10,148 nt of DNA from an uncultured Holophagales bacterium (GCA_937864895.1 CALMDF010000378.1:1-10148); one strand, 5' to 3'. Positions 1 through 7,516 are shown, counted from the first letter of the stretch. Notes: generated by a model from the sequence alone, not told the origin. Made by a program: numbers and translations.

Positions 1-175
1 CAACTGGCTGGCAATCAGGCTCCATACCAGCTCGTCGCGCTCATGGACTCGCTGCCCGGCCGCAACCAGCGATTCGGCACGAGCGGACTGCAGGTAGTAG
101 ACCCGCCAGACCTGCCCGTCCACCGGCAGCTCCACGAAGCCCGAGGCGTTCGGTCGGCGAGGCAGTTGCGCGCCC
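1..175 (-). other. Probable foreign segment: QseC-type sensor kinase periplasmic fragment joined to the propeller frame
   Basis: Read on the minus strand in the propeller frame, this stretch encodes LPRRPNASGFVELPVDGQVW, then RVYYLQSARAESLVAAGQRV and HERDELVWSLIASQL. The pattern GF-x-elpvdGxxWRVyyL...VaaGQRxxxRDELvWslxxSQL matches the end of the periplasmic N-terminal domain of proteobacterial QseC/PmrB-like histidine kinases (2CSK_N type), just before the second membrane helix. This is recognised from memory and was not searched. Six of its seven leucine codons are CTG and none is CTC, whereas in the propeller part CTC outnumbers CTG about three to one. GC in the first 120 bases is about 66%, lower than the rest. 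The exact breakpoint is blurred because DREG could belong to either side. A natural gene fusion is possible but less likely than an assembly join or recombination. Confidence 0.6.
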
Positions 176-1218
176 TCGCGGTCGACGAAGACGGCCCACG
201 CCACGTCTCCCGAGAGCCCCTCCTTCACGCCCCACGAGGTGAACGAGGCCTCGGAGAGCTTGTTGAGCCCGCCGTCCTGAGTTCCGACCCAGAGGGTCCC
301 CTCACGGTCTTCCAGAACGGCCAGGACGTTTCCGTTCGAGAGCCCCTCGGCGGACCCGAAGCGATCGATCCGGCCGTCGACGAGGCGGGCGAGCCCGGCC
401 GAGGTGCCGATCCAGACCGTTCCACGCCGGTCGCGCAGGGCGCAGCTCACGACCTCCGAGGGGAGCCCCTCCGCCGTCCCGACGGCCTGGACCCGCCCGT
501 CCCTGAGGATCCGGAGGCCGTGGGCCGTTCCGGCGAGGACCGTCCCGTCCGGGGCCGAGTGGAGGAAGAGCACCGGCTCTCGCACGCCGGCTCTCGCGAA
601 CAGCTTCCCCGTTCGACGGAAGAGACCCTCCGCCGTTCCGGCCCAGAGGGTCCCCCCCGGATCGACGGCCAGGGCCCGGACCGGTCCTGTGGGCAGCCCG
701 GTGGAGGCGCCCCAGGTCGCGAACGACCTCTCGTCGCGGCTCTGGAGACCGGCTTCCGTTCCTATCCAGAGGGTCCCGTCCTGATCCTCGGCGAGGGCCC
801 GGACGATGGCGCTCGCCAGGCCGTCGGTCGGGCCGAAGGTCCGGAAACGCCCCTCCTGCAGGACCGTGAGGCCGCCCCCCTCCGTTCCGAGCCAGAGGCG
901 TCCCTGGCGATCCTCGAGGAGCGAGAGGACCCTGTTGTGGCGGAGTTCCGGGGTGGAGGCCTTGTCGAAGACCGCGAAACGCGTCCCGTCGAAGCGAGCG
1001 AGGCCCTCCTGGGTACCGATCCACAGGTAACCGTCCCGCGTCTGCGCGAGCGCCTCGGCAGAGCTCTGGGGAAGCCCCTCCCGGGTCCGCCACACCTCGT
1101 GGCGGTACTGGGTGATCGCCTTGGCGGGGTCGAGAGCTGCCGCCCGGGATGACGGGAGGACGGCCAGGAAAAGGCCAAGGGCGAGAGTGCGCGGGCCAGG
1201 CGCCATGGCGCGGACCAT
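1..1218 (-). CDS. Two-component-regulator propeller protein, N-terminal part (runs off left edge; distal ~170 bases likely chimeric)
   Basis: The frame is open from position 1218 to position 1 with no stop. It begins MVRAMAPGPRTLALGLFLAV, a typical signal peptide that should end near Ser-Arg-Ala-Ala. The ATG at 1206 is an equally possible start four codons later; neither has a convincing Shine-Dalgarno site. After the signal comes the sequence ITQYRHEVWRTREGLPQSS, typical of acidobacterial propeller sensors. Seven repeats follow at about 40-residue spacing, each with a core such as DGYLWIGTQEGLARFDG, DRQGRLWLGTEGGGL, DQDGTLWIGTEAGL or DREGTLWVGTQDGGL. In this family the propeller is periplasmic and is normally followed by a Y_Y_Y domain, a membrane helix and a histidine kinase or GGDEF output. 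Here an eighth repeat starts (GLSGDVAWAVFVDREG) but never reaches its expected LWxGT core. The frame instead continues into sequence resembling a QseC-type kinase sensor domain (see finding). The propeller part is secure; the native C-terminus is not in this window. Confidence 0.85.
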   Translation of the reverse strand, partial: MVRAMAPGPRTLALGLFLAVLPSSRAAALDPAKAITQYRHEVWRTREGLPQSSAEALAQTRDGYLWIGTQEGLARFDGTRFAVFDKASTPELRHNRVLSLLEDRQGRLWLGTEGGGLTVLQEGRFRTFGPTDGLASAIVRALAEDQDGTLWIGTEAGLQSRDERSFATWGASTGLPTGPVRALAVDPGGTLWAGTAEGLFRRTGKLFARAGVREPVLFLHSAPDGTVLAGTAHGLRILRDGRVQAVGTAEGLPSEVVSCALRDRRGTVWIGTSAGLARLVDGRIDRFGSAEGLSNGNVLAVLEDREGTLWVGTQDGGLNKLSEASFTSWGVKEGLSGDVAWAVFVDREGAQLPRRPNASGFVELPVDGQVWRVYYLQSARAESLVAAGQRVHERDELVWSLIASQL

Positions 1219-1397
1219 ACAGGACAAGTCCGGCCGCGGCCCGGGCCACGGTCCCCACGTGTGGCGTTTCGCCTCGCACCCCCCCTGAAACGAACCTTCC
1301 CGCCGACCCTCCGTATCGCCTTATCGACCTTCGCCGGATTTCCCGCCCGAAGGAACACGTGCCCGTCCACGGGCTCGACAACCTCGGAGTGCGCGCC
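1219..1397. promoter_or_regulatory. Divergent intergenic region between propeller sensor and efflux operon
   Basis: About 180 bases separate the two divergent starts, so promoters for both directions should lie here, but no convincing sigma-70 -35/-10 pair can be read. Visible structure: two CACGTG palindromes exactly 100 bases apart (1256-1261 and 1356-1361), the first inside CCACGTGTGG, and a short perfect inverted repeat GCCCGT-CC-ACGGGC at 1361-1374. These could be operator half-sites, but short palindromes are common at this GC content. The minus frame stays open up to 1321 without a further start codon, so no additional coding is claimed. Confidence 0.4.
1386..1389 (+). promoter_or_regulatory. 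Ribosome binding site GGAG deciding the adaptor start
   Basis: GGAG lies 8 bases before the ATG at 1398. This selects 1398 as the start of the adaptor, over the longer open frame that reaches back to 1149 and would overlap the divergent gene's start. Confidence 0.7.
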
Positions 1398-2618
1398 ATG
1401 AGCAAGAAGTGGATCCTCGTCTCGGCCCTCGGAGTCACGCTCGTCGGAGCCGGCGTCGTCTTCGCCTCCCGCGGGGGCAAGGAGAAGCCGGGCGCCGCGG
1501 CCGACAACCTGCCTTTCCGGCTCGGAACCGTGACCGCCGAGGACCTGCAGGTGAGCGTGCGGGAGGTCGGTGTCGTCGACCCGGTCACGAAGGTCGAGGT
1601 GAAGTCGGTGGTGTCGGGTCGCGTCGTGAAGCTGAACGTGCGCGACGGCGCCGTCGTGAAGGCGGGCGACGTCCTCGCCGAGGTCGAGCCCGACGTCACG
1701 CAGGCCCAGTCCCTCTCGGAGGTCTCCGCGGGGCTGACCCAGGCCGAGCTCGGCCTCAAGGACGCCGAACGGCAGCTCCGCGCGCAGCAGGCGCTCTGGG
1801 ACGCCGGGCTCGTGGGACACGAGACCCTGAAGGACTTCGTGGCCCGGAGGGACGTCGCCGCCGAGTCGCTCCGGGCGGCGAAAGCCCGCTACCGCATCGT
1901 CGAGGACCACGGCATCCCGATCTCCTCGGCCGGCGCCTCCCAGGTGGCCCGGGTCGCGAGCCCGATGTCGGGCGTCGTCATCAGGAAGGGCGTCGAGCTC
2001 GGTGAGACCGTGACCTCCGGCGTCTCCTCGTTCAACGCGGGGACCGTCCTCTTCACCGTGGCCGACCTCAAGTCGCTCATCGTGAAGGTGAACCTGAACG
2101 AGGTGGACATCGCGAAGGTCTCCGTGGGGCAGCCGGTCCGGATCACCCTCGACGCCTACCCCCAGACGGTCTTCGGCGGGAAGGTCCGCTTCGTCGCCCC
2201 CGCGGCGACGCTCGTCGAGAAGATCAAGGTCTTCGAGAGCGAGATCGCCCTCGACGAGCTGGGAGACGCGTTCCGGACCGGCATGAGCGCGAACGTCGAG
2301 ATCCTGGGCGACAAGCGCGCCAAGGCCCTCTCCCTCCCGCTCGAGGCTCTCCAGAAAAGAGAGGGCGCGACGGTGGCCTACGTCCTGAAGAAGGACCTCG
2401 ACGTCAAGGCGATCGAGAAGGCGAAGGCCGGCCTCGCGGGCCGCGCGAAGTTCGTCTGGCTCTCCGAGAACTGGAAGGACTACTTCAACCCGGTCCCGGT
2501 CAGGGCGGGGATCGCGACGCTCGAGCGGGTGGAGGTCCTCGCCGGCCTCTCGCCCGGCGACAAGGTCTGCCTCGAAGACCCGACCCGCAAGAAGGTCGAG
2601 AAGGACGAGGACAACTGA
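1398..2618 (+). CDS. Periplasmic adaptor subunit (MacA/HlyD-type membrane fusion protein) of an ABC efflux system
   Basis: A 406-residue protein starting MSKKWILVSALGVTLVGAGV, with one N-terminal membrane anchor (about residues 5-24) and the rest periplasmic. Domains in order: the first half of a lipoyl/barrel-sandwich domain at about 60-98 (VEVKSVVSGRVVKLNVRDG); a short coiled-coil hairpin at about 100-170 (TQAELGLKDAERQLRAQQAL); the second lipoyl half at about 185-222 (ASPMSGVVIRKGVELGETV); a beta-barrel at about 225-305; and a membrane-proximal domain ending RVEVLAGLSPGDKV (377-390). In this family the adaptor links an inner-membrane pump to an outer-membrane channel. A roughly 30-residue Lys-rich stretch (about 332-365, containing SENWKDYF) sits between the last beta strands and is longer than in the usual MacA layout. 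First gene of a four-gene operon; the ATPase starts 3 nt after its stop, supporting a MacAB-like exporter. The exported substrate cannot be read from sequence. Confidence 0.92.
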   Translation: MSKKWILVSALGVTLVGAGVVFASRGGKEKPGAAADNLPFRLGTVTAEDLQVSVREVGVVDPVTKVEVKSVVSGRVVKLNVRDGAVVKAGDVLAEVEPDVTQAQSLSEVSAGLTQAELGLKDAERQLRAQQALWDAGLVGHETLKDFVARRDVAAESLRAAKARYRIVEDHGIPISSAGASQVARVASPMSGVVIRKGVELGETVTSGVSSFNAGTVLFTVADLKSLIVKVNLNEVDIAKVSVGQPVRITLDAYPQTVFGGKVRFVAPAATLVEKIKVFESEIALDELGDAFRTGMSANVEILGDKRAKALSLPLEALQKREGATVAYVLKKDLDVKAIEKAKAGLAGRAKFVWLSENWKDYFNPVPVRAGIATLERVEVLAGLSPGDKVCLEDPTRKKVEKDEDN

Positions 2619-2621
2619 GCC

Positions 2622-3311
2622 ATGAACGCCGTCATCGAGACGAGAGGCCTGACGAAGGTCTTCGGGCTGAACGGGAACGCCGTCCACGCCCTCCGGGGGA
2701 TCGACGTCGAGGTGGCGCGGGGCGAGTTCGTCGCGCTCGTCGGCCCGTCGGGCTCCGGGAAGTCGACCCTGATGGCCATCCTCGGCTGCCTCGACTCCCC
2801 CACCGCCGGGAGCTACTCCCTCGACGGGCAGCCCGTCGAGGGGCTCACGGGGAGCGCCCTGGCCCGCATCCGCAACGAGAAGGTCGGCTTCGTCTTCCAG
2901 ACCTACAACCTCCTCCCGAAGGCCTCCGTCGTCCGGAACGTCGAGCTCCCGATGCTCTACGCCGGCGTCGGCGGGCGCGAGCGGCGGGAGCGAGCGCTCG
3001 AGCTCCTCGAGAAGGTCGGGATCCCCGAGAAGGCGAACCGCCTCCCCTCCGAGCTCTCCGGCGGCCAGCGGCAGAGGGTCGCCATCGCGCGCGCCCTCGC
3101 GAACCGCCCCGCCCTCCTCCTCGCCGACGAGCCGACGGGCGCTCTCGACTCGAGGACGGGGGCCGAGGTCCTCGGCCTCTTCCAGGCGCTCCACCGGCAG
3201 GGGCACACGGTCGTCCTCGTGACCCACGACCCGTCCATCGCGGCCCTCGCGGGCCGGCGGGTCGAGCTCTACGACGGCCTCGTCCGCCTCCCCGAGGCGA
3301 AGGCGGCGTGA
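2622..3311 (+). CDS. ABC transporter ATP-binding protein, MacB/LolD type
   Basis: A 229-residue cytoplasmic ATPase. All nucleotide-binding motifs are visible: Walker A GPSGSGKST (41-49), Q-loop glutamine at Q93 in GFVFQTYNLLP, signature LSGGQRQRVAIARAL (145-159), Walker B LLLADEP (165-171) followed by TGALD, and the H-loop histidine H202 in LVTHD. The stretch ARIRNEKVGFVFQTYNLLP marks the MacB/LolD/FtsE-like branch, whose members work with FtsX-type permeases as mechanotransmission pumps rather than classical importers. Length matches stand-alone LolD/MacB-type ATPases. It starts 3 nt after the adaptor stop, and the first permease starts 1 nt after its own stop, so the genes are almost certainly co-transcribed and translationally coupled. 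Only one ATPase is present for two permeases, so a homodimer of it probably serves both. Confidence 0.95.
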   Translation: MNAVIETRGLTKVFGLNGNAVHALRGIDVEVARGEFVALVGPSGSGKSTLMAILGCLDSPTAGSYSLDGQPVEGLTGSALARIRNEKVGFVFQTYNLLPKASVVRNVELPMLYAGVGGRERRERALELLEKVGIPEKANRLPSELSGGQRQRVAIARALANRPALLLADEPTGALDSRTGAEVLGLFQALHRQGHTVVLVTHDPSIAALAGRRVELYDGLVRLPEAKAA

Positions 3312-3312
3312 C

Positions 3313-4563
3313 GTGCGGTTCTCCGGCGCCTTCCGCCAGCGGGTCGCCGAGGCCTGGATCGAGATCCGGGAGAACCTCGGCCGCTCGGCCCTCCAGGGGC
3401 TCGGCATCATGGTCGGCGTCGCGTCGGTCCTCGGCGGCTTCGCGATCTCCGACTCGAGCCAGCGCCGCTCCGACGAGAGGTGGCGCAAGCTCGGCGGCAT
3501 CGAGCGGCTGAACGTCCAGCCCGCCGCCGCGATGCGCGAGGGGAGCGTCTCGGCCCTTTCGCGCGCGAACCTCGGCCTGCGCAACGACGACGCCGTGGAC
3601 GGCGAGGAGATGAACCCGAAGGCCGTCCACGCGACGAGCGTCCAGCGCTTCGCCCGCGCCCGCCTCCGGTCCCCCCACGCCGACCAGGAACGGCAGATCA
3701 GCGGCATCGGGGGCGACTTCCTCCCGCTCAACGGGTACGACGTGGAGAGGGGGCGCGCCTTCTCCATGACGGCGCTCGCGAGCGGCGCCCCCGTCTGCCT
3801 CCTCGGTGCCGAGGCGGCCTCCGTCTTCTTTCCCTCGGGCGACGCCGTCGGGCAGACGGTGCGCCTGGGAGACTTCCCGGTCGTCGTCGTCGGCGTCCTC
3901 AGGGAGCTCGTCTTCCGGTGGAGGGACGGCGAGCCGAACGCCATGGCGTGGCGCAACCGGATCGTCGCGGTCCCGTCGGCCCTCGTGGCGGCGCGAATGC
4001 AGGGGGACCGCTACGAGCGCGTCGACCGGATGACGTTCAAGATCCCCGAGCTGAACCTCATGGAGGGCTTCGCGCGCGACCTCACCTCGCTCCTCAAGGC
4101 GAACCACCGCCAGCAGGACGACGTGAGGATCGACGACATCGCGGCCCGGATCCGCAAGCGCCAGAGCCAGGGTCAGGTCTACAACATGATCTTCATGCTC
4201 GCCGGGATCCTCTCGCTCATCGGCGGCGGCATGGTGAACGTGAACATCCAGCTCGCGAGCCTCAGCGAGCGCGTCCGGGAGGTCGGCGTCCGCATGGCCA
4301 TCGGCGCCTCGGGCGGCGAAGTCTTCAAGAGCTTCATGACCGAGGCGCTCCTCCTGACCTCGCTCGGGAGCGCCGTCGGCCTCGTCGCCGGCGTCGCGTT
4401 CGCGAAGTGGATCTGCCTCTTCCTCGACATCCCCCTCTTCCTTTCCCCGAAGAGCTTCTTCGCGGCCTTCTTCGTCGCGTCCGCCTTCGGCTTCGTCTTC
4501 GCCCTCTTCCCGGCCTGGAAGGCCTCCCGCCTCTCTCCCATGGAGGCCCTCCGGTATGAATAG
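3313..4563 (+). CDS. FtsX/MacB-type ABC transporter permease, first of two
   Basis: A 416-residue inner-membrane permease with a GTG start one base after the ATPase stop, indicating translational coupling. Topology is as in MacB: TM1 at about 24-46 (LQGLGIMVGVASVLGGFAI); a large periplasmic MacB_PCD-like domain of about 240 residues; then three helices at about 289-313, 341-372 and 380-402. The conserved cytoplasmic coupling segment LSERVREVGVRMAIGAS (317-333) and the C-terminal signature AWKASRLSPMEALRYE are present. No nucleotide-binding domain is fused, unlike canonical MacB, so the ATPase comes from the upstream gene. Its last codons overlap the start of the second permease by 8 nt. It differs clearly from that permease, so the pair looks like a heterodimer rather than a recent duplication. 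Confidence 0.92.
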   Translation: MRFSGAFRQRVAEAWIEIRENLGRSALQGLGIMVGVASVLGGFAISDSSQRRSDERWRKLGGIERLNVQPAAAMREGSVSALSRANLGLRNDDAVDGEEMNPKAVHATSVQRFARARLRSPHADQERQISGIGGDFLPLNGYDVERGRAFSMTALASGAPVCLLGAEAASVFFPSGDAVGQTVRLGDFPVVVVGVLRELVFRWRDGEPNAMAWRNRIVAVPSALVAARMQGDRYERVDRMTFKIPELNLMEGFARDLTSLLKANHRQQDDVRIDDIAARIRKRQSQGQVYNMIFMLAGILSLIGGGMVNVNIQLASLSERVREVGVRMAIGASGGEVFKSFMTEALLLTSLGSAVGLVAGVAFAKWICLFLDIPLFLSPKSFFAAFFVASAFGFVFALFPAWKASRLSPMEALRYE

Positions 4564-5860
4564 CCGCAGCCACGCCGCAGAGCTCCCTCTCGCCGCCGCC
4601 CCCGGGGTCCGCGACCGCCGCGACTCCCTCCCTGCCCGCCTCGCCCTCGTGGCCGAGGTCGTGCGGAGCGGCTTCCTCGAGCTCTGGGCGCACAAGCTCC
4701 GCTCGATCCTGACCCTGACGCTCCTCATGCTCGGCGTCTTCACTCTCGTCGTCCTGACGTCCGTCATCGACGGGGTCATCGACAAGGTCCAGACGGGCTT
4801 CGCGGGCCTCGCCTGGGACGGCACGGCCATCCTGCAGCCCCGAGACCCGAAGACGACGGAGGACCAGAAGCGTTTCGCGATGTCGCCCGGGCTCCGGTTC
4901 GACGACCTCCCGCGCCTCACGACGCCTCATCCCGGGGTGACGGCCTTCCTCCCCCGCGCCACGAAGCGGACCACGATCCGGGTGGCGGGGGGAACCGAGC
5001 GGGTCTTCGTCACCGGGGTGACCCCCGACTACGCCGTCTTCATGAACCGACCCGTCGCGCTCGGACGCGGCCTCACCGCCGACGACGCCCGCAGGCGGAG
5101 CACGGTGGCCGTCGTCGGCGCGACGCTCGCGTCGAAGCTCTTCGGCGGCGCCGACCCCGTCGGCCGGGACGTCGTCATCGACGGGGTCCCCTGGCGGATC
5201 GTCGGCGTGACGGCTCCCCTCATGATCTTCAGCGAGGAGCTCTACTACGACGCGAACGGCCTGATGGTGCCTCTCGAGACCTACGTCCTCCGGCTGGACG
5301 CCGACCGGAAGCTGACGCACCTCGCCGTGAAGCTCCGCGCGAAGCGGGACCTCGAGGAGGTCTCCTCGATGCTCCTCTCGCGGTCCCGCCAGGCGCACCA
5401 CGGGATCGAGGACACCGAGATCAAGGACCTCGACGCAGAGGCCGCCAAGGGCTACTCCCAGTTCATGGAGGAGATGCGGTCCTGGCGCGTCATCCTCTCC
5501 GCGCTCGCCGGGACCGTCCTCCTCGTGGGGGGCGTCGGCGTCCTCTCCGTGATGCTCATCTCCTACTCCTCGCGGCGCTACGAGATCGGCCTCCGGAAGG
5601 CGATGGGGGCCTCGGACACGGAGATCCTCTTCCAGTTCCTCCTCGAGGCGCTCGTCCTCGCCTCGATCGGCGCGCTCCTCGGCACCGTGGGCGGGGCCTT
5701 CCTCTGCCAGAAGCTCTCCCACTTCTTCCCGTGGGGCCTCGTCGTGAACCCGCTCGGCCTCGTGGCGGCCTGGGGAGTCGCCCTCGGGCTCGCCCTCGTG
5801 TTCGGGCTCTACCCCGCCCTCAGGGCCGCGAAGCTCTCGCCGATGGCGGCGATGCGGTGA
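4556..5860 (+). CDS. FtsX/MacB-type ABC transporter permease, second of two
   Basis: A 434-residue inner-membrane permease. The ATG overlaps the last 8 nt of the preceding permease (shared ATGAATAG). It has a longer cytoplasmic N-terminus of about 45 residues ending FLELWAHKLRSILTLTLLML, then TM1 (about 49-71), a periplasmic MacB_PCD-like domain with the typical RVFVTGVTPDYAVFMN, LGRGLTADD, VGATLASKLFGGADPVG and WRIVGV stretches, and three C-terminal helices (about 311-336, 358-384, 396-420). The coupling segment SSRRYEIGLRKAMGAS (338-353) and the terminal LYPALRAAKLSPMAAMR are diagnostic of the MacB/FtsX family. It closes the operon; the next gene is convergent. With the first permease, the ATPase and the adaptor it likely forms one exporter; function in antibiotic, lipoprotein or peptide export is undetermined. 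Confidence 0.93.
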   Translation: MNSRSHAAELPLAAAPGVRDRRDSLPARLALVAEVVRSGFLELWAHKLRSILTLTLLMLGVFTLVVLTSVIDGVIDKVQTGFAGLAWDGTAILQPRDPKTTEDQKRFAMSPGLRFDDLPRLTTPHPGVTAFLPRATKRTTIRVAGGTERVFVTGVTPDYAVFMNRPVALGRGLTADDARRRSTVAVVGATLASKLFGGADPVGRDVVIDGVPWRIVGVTAPLMIFSEELYYDANGLMVPLETYVLRLDADRKLTHLAVKLRAKRDLEEVSSMLLSRSRQAHHGIEDTEIKDLDAEAAKGYSQFMEEMRSWRVILSALAGTVLLVGGVGVLSVMLISYSSRRYEIGLRKAMGASDTEILFQFLLEALVLASIGALLGTVGGAFLCQKLSHFFPWGLVVNPLGLVAAWGVALGLALVFGLYPALRAAKLSPMAAMR

Positions 5861-5929
5861 CCCCCCGACAGCATCGGCCGCCCGTCCCCGCCGTCGGACA
5901 GGCCAAAGGGCCCCTCTGGCACCCGCCGG
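5861..5929. other. Convergent intergenic gap between permease and diguanylate cyclase
   Basis: Sixty-nine bases between two convergent stop codons. Only weak potential hairpins are visible, for example GCCGG-TCAGG-CCGGC across 5925-5939 and CCGAC/GTCGG at 5865-5869 and 5893-5897. There is no T-tract on either strand, so no terminator is called with confidence. Confidence 0.3.
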
Positions 5930-7507
5930 TCAGGCCGGCTCCGCTCCCGGGCCGGCCGGAGCGGCAGCCGCTCCGCGGGCCACGAGCGCTTCCCCGAGCT
6001 CGCGGTCGCCGTGGGCGATGTGGCTCACGAGCCACTCCTTGAGCGACTGAAGGGTCAGCATCAGGCTCGCGCCGGTGGCGTGCGCCCGGATGCTGGCCAG
6101 GTCGGCGAGGAGCTTTCGGTGCTCCTGCCCATGAGCGAGCGCGCCCGGGTACCCGAACTTCTCCATCAGCCGCTCCTCGGTCTCGAAGTGGTGACGGGTG
6201 AAATCGACGACCTCGCCGAGCAGCACGGCGACGCGGTCCCGGTCCTGCCCGCTCTTGACGGCCTCGGCGACGCGGTTGAGGAGCTCCGCCAGGCGGGCGT
6301 GCTGCCGGTCGATGACGGGCACGCCGACATTCATATCGGCGCCCAGGTCGAGGAAGTCCTTCTTCGGGGACTCTCCCGTCGAGAGGTCCGGACGGTGGCA
6401 CGTGAAGCGGTTCTTTCCGTTCGCCTTGCTTTCGTACATGGCGGCGTCGGCCCGGCCGAGAAGCGCCTCGATGTCGTCCCCGTCCTCGACGCTCACGCAG
6501 ATGCCGATGCTGGCGCCCACCCGGCACTCGCGGGCGCCGAGGAGAAACGGTGCGTCCAGGGCGGCGAGCATCTTCCCCGCCACCGCGGCGGCCGAATCCC
6601 TGTCGCCGAGGCCGCTCAGGAGGACCACGAACTCGTCGCCCCCGATCCGCGCTACCGTGTCCGTCTCGCGGACGCATCCCTGGAGGCGTTGCCCGACCGC
6701 ACGCAGGAGCGCGTCGCCGGTCTCGTGGCCGTGGACGTCGTTCACCGCCTTGAAGCCGTCCAGGTCGAGCATGAGGAGGGCGAACGGCTCCCGGCCCCGC
6801 CTCCCGTGGGCGAGGGCCTGGCCCAGCCGGTCGTAGAGGAGAGCGCGGTTCGGGAGGTCGGTCAGCGGGTCGTAGAACGCGAGGTACTTCAGCTGCCGCT
6901 GCGCCCGGACCCGCTCGGTGACGTCCAGCGCCATTCCCACGATCGCGGGATGCCCGTCGTGGTCGATCTTTTTTCCGCTCATCTCGACGTCGATGAGGGC
7001 GCCGTCCTTCCGGATCGCGCGAAAACCGGTCGCGCGGTCCTCGTCGCGTCCCTCGAGCCGGCTCCGGACCATTTCCCGGATCGACTCGCGGTCGGCCTCG
7101 GCGGCGACGTCCGAAAGGCCCATGCCGGCCGTCATCTCCTTCGCCCCGTGCCCGAAGATCTCCGAGAAGCGCGCGTTGACCCAGGCGAACCTGTCATCCT
7201 GGAGGATGCAGATCCCGACGGTGGACTGCTCGAGGAGGCCGCGGAGCTTCTCCTCCGCGGCCCGGCGCTCGCACACCTCGCGGCGCAGGCGGCGATTGAG
7301 GCGCAAGAAGTACGCAGCGACGAATCCGCCGGCCACGGCCAGGCCGAACAGTCCCACGAGAGACGGGCCGAGCCAGCCCCGATCGGTCCCCGGGACGGGA
7401 CCGGAGGGCCCCGAAGCGGCGGGGAGGCCTGTCAGGGCGATGCCGAGGGCCAGGAGACCGACTCCCCATCTCCCACCCACGCTCCCTCTGGCACGGCCTG
7501 TACTCAC
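5930..7507 (-). CDS. Membrane-anchored PAS-GGDEF diguanylate cyclase with C-terminal hemerythrin domain
   Basis: A 525-residue protein with a GTG start preceded by GAGG at 5-nt spacing. Two N-terminal membrane helices (about 14-33 and 47-69) are followed by a short helical linker and a PAS domain (about 86-200; SEIFGHGAKEM and the PAC-like RAIRKDGALIDVEMSGKKI, ending ALDVTERVRAQRQLKYLA). The GGDEF domain (about 206-370) has DPLTDLPNRALLYDRL, DLDGFKAVND, the intact active site GGDEF (289-293), and an intact inhibitory I-site RETD (280-283) five residues before it. This predicts an active, feedback-inhibited c-di-GMP synthase. The C-terminus (about 390-510) is a bacteriohemerythrin with all expected di-iron ligands visible: H403 in VIDRQH, H440 and E444 in HHFETEE, H459 and H463 in HGQEH, H496 and D501 in HIAHGD. 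A di-iron, O2- or redox-responsive input is therefore likely. No EAL domain is present. It is monocistronic as far as visible. Confidence 0.93.
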   Translation of the reverse strand: MSTGRARGSVGGRWGVGLLALGIALTGLPAASGPSGPVPGTDRGWLGPSLVGLFGLAVAGGFVAAYFLRLNRRLRREVCERRAAEEKLRGLLEQSTVGICILQDDRFAWVNARFSEIFGHGAKEMTAGMGLSDVAAEADRESIREMVRSRLEGRDEDRATGFRAIRKDGALIDVEMSGKKIDHDGHPAIVGMALDVTERVRAQRQLKYLAFYDPLTDLPNRALLYDRLGQALAHGRRGREPFALLMLDLDGFKAVNDVHGHETGDALLRAVGQRLQGCVRETDTVARIGGDEFVVLLSGLGDRDSAAAVAGKMLAALDAPFLLGARECRVGASIGICVSVEDGDDIEALLGRADAAMYESKANGKNRFTCHRPDLSTGESPKKDFLDLGADMNVGVPVIDRQHARLAELLNRVAEAVKSGQDRDRVAVLLGEVVDFTRHHFETEERLMEKFGYPGALAHGQEHRKLLADLASIRAHATGASLMLTLQSLKEWLVSHIAHGDRELGEALVARGAAAAPAGPGAEPA

Positions 7508-7512
7508 CTTCG

Positions 7513-7516
7513 CCTC
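7513..7516 (-). promoter_or_regulatory. Ribosome binding site GAGG for the GTG start of the diguanylate cyclase
   Basis: On the minus strand GAGG is followed by CGAAG and then GTG at 7507-7505. The spacing supports this GTG as the true start, placing the first membrane helix properly at the N-terminus. Confidence 0.6.

Noticed and set aside
43..1152. A 369-codon plus-strand open frame over the propeller gene
   Set aside because: Antisense to seven clear propeller repeats; biased composition and no domain.
1149..1397. N-terminal extension of the adaptor from an upstream start
   Set aside because: It would overlap the start of the divergent gene and push the membrane anchor 83 residues inward. 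The ATG at 1398 has GGAG at good spacing and gives a normal anchor.
762..3956. A 1064-codon open frame on the minus strand opposite the efflux operon
   Set aside because: It is antisense to the adaptor, ATPase and permease genes, whose products have clear family motifs. Its translation is low-complexity, rich in Arg/Asp/Glu/Gly, as expected for a shadow frame in GC-rich DNA.
2845..4920. A 691-codon minus-strand open frame
   Set aside because: Shadow of the ATPase and both permeases; no recognisable domain and strongly biased composition.
5861..5929. Bidirectional terminator between convergent genes
   Set aside because: Only 5-bp stems with large or tight loops and no T-tracts on either strand.
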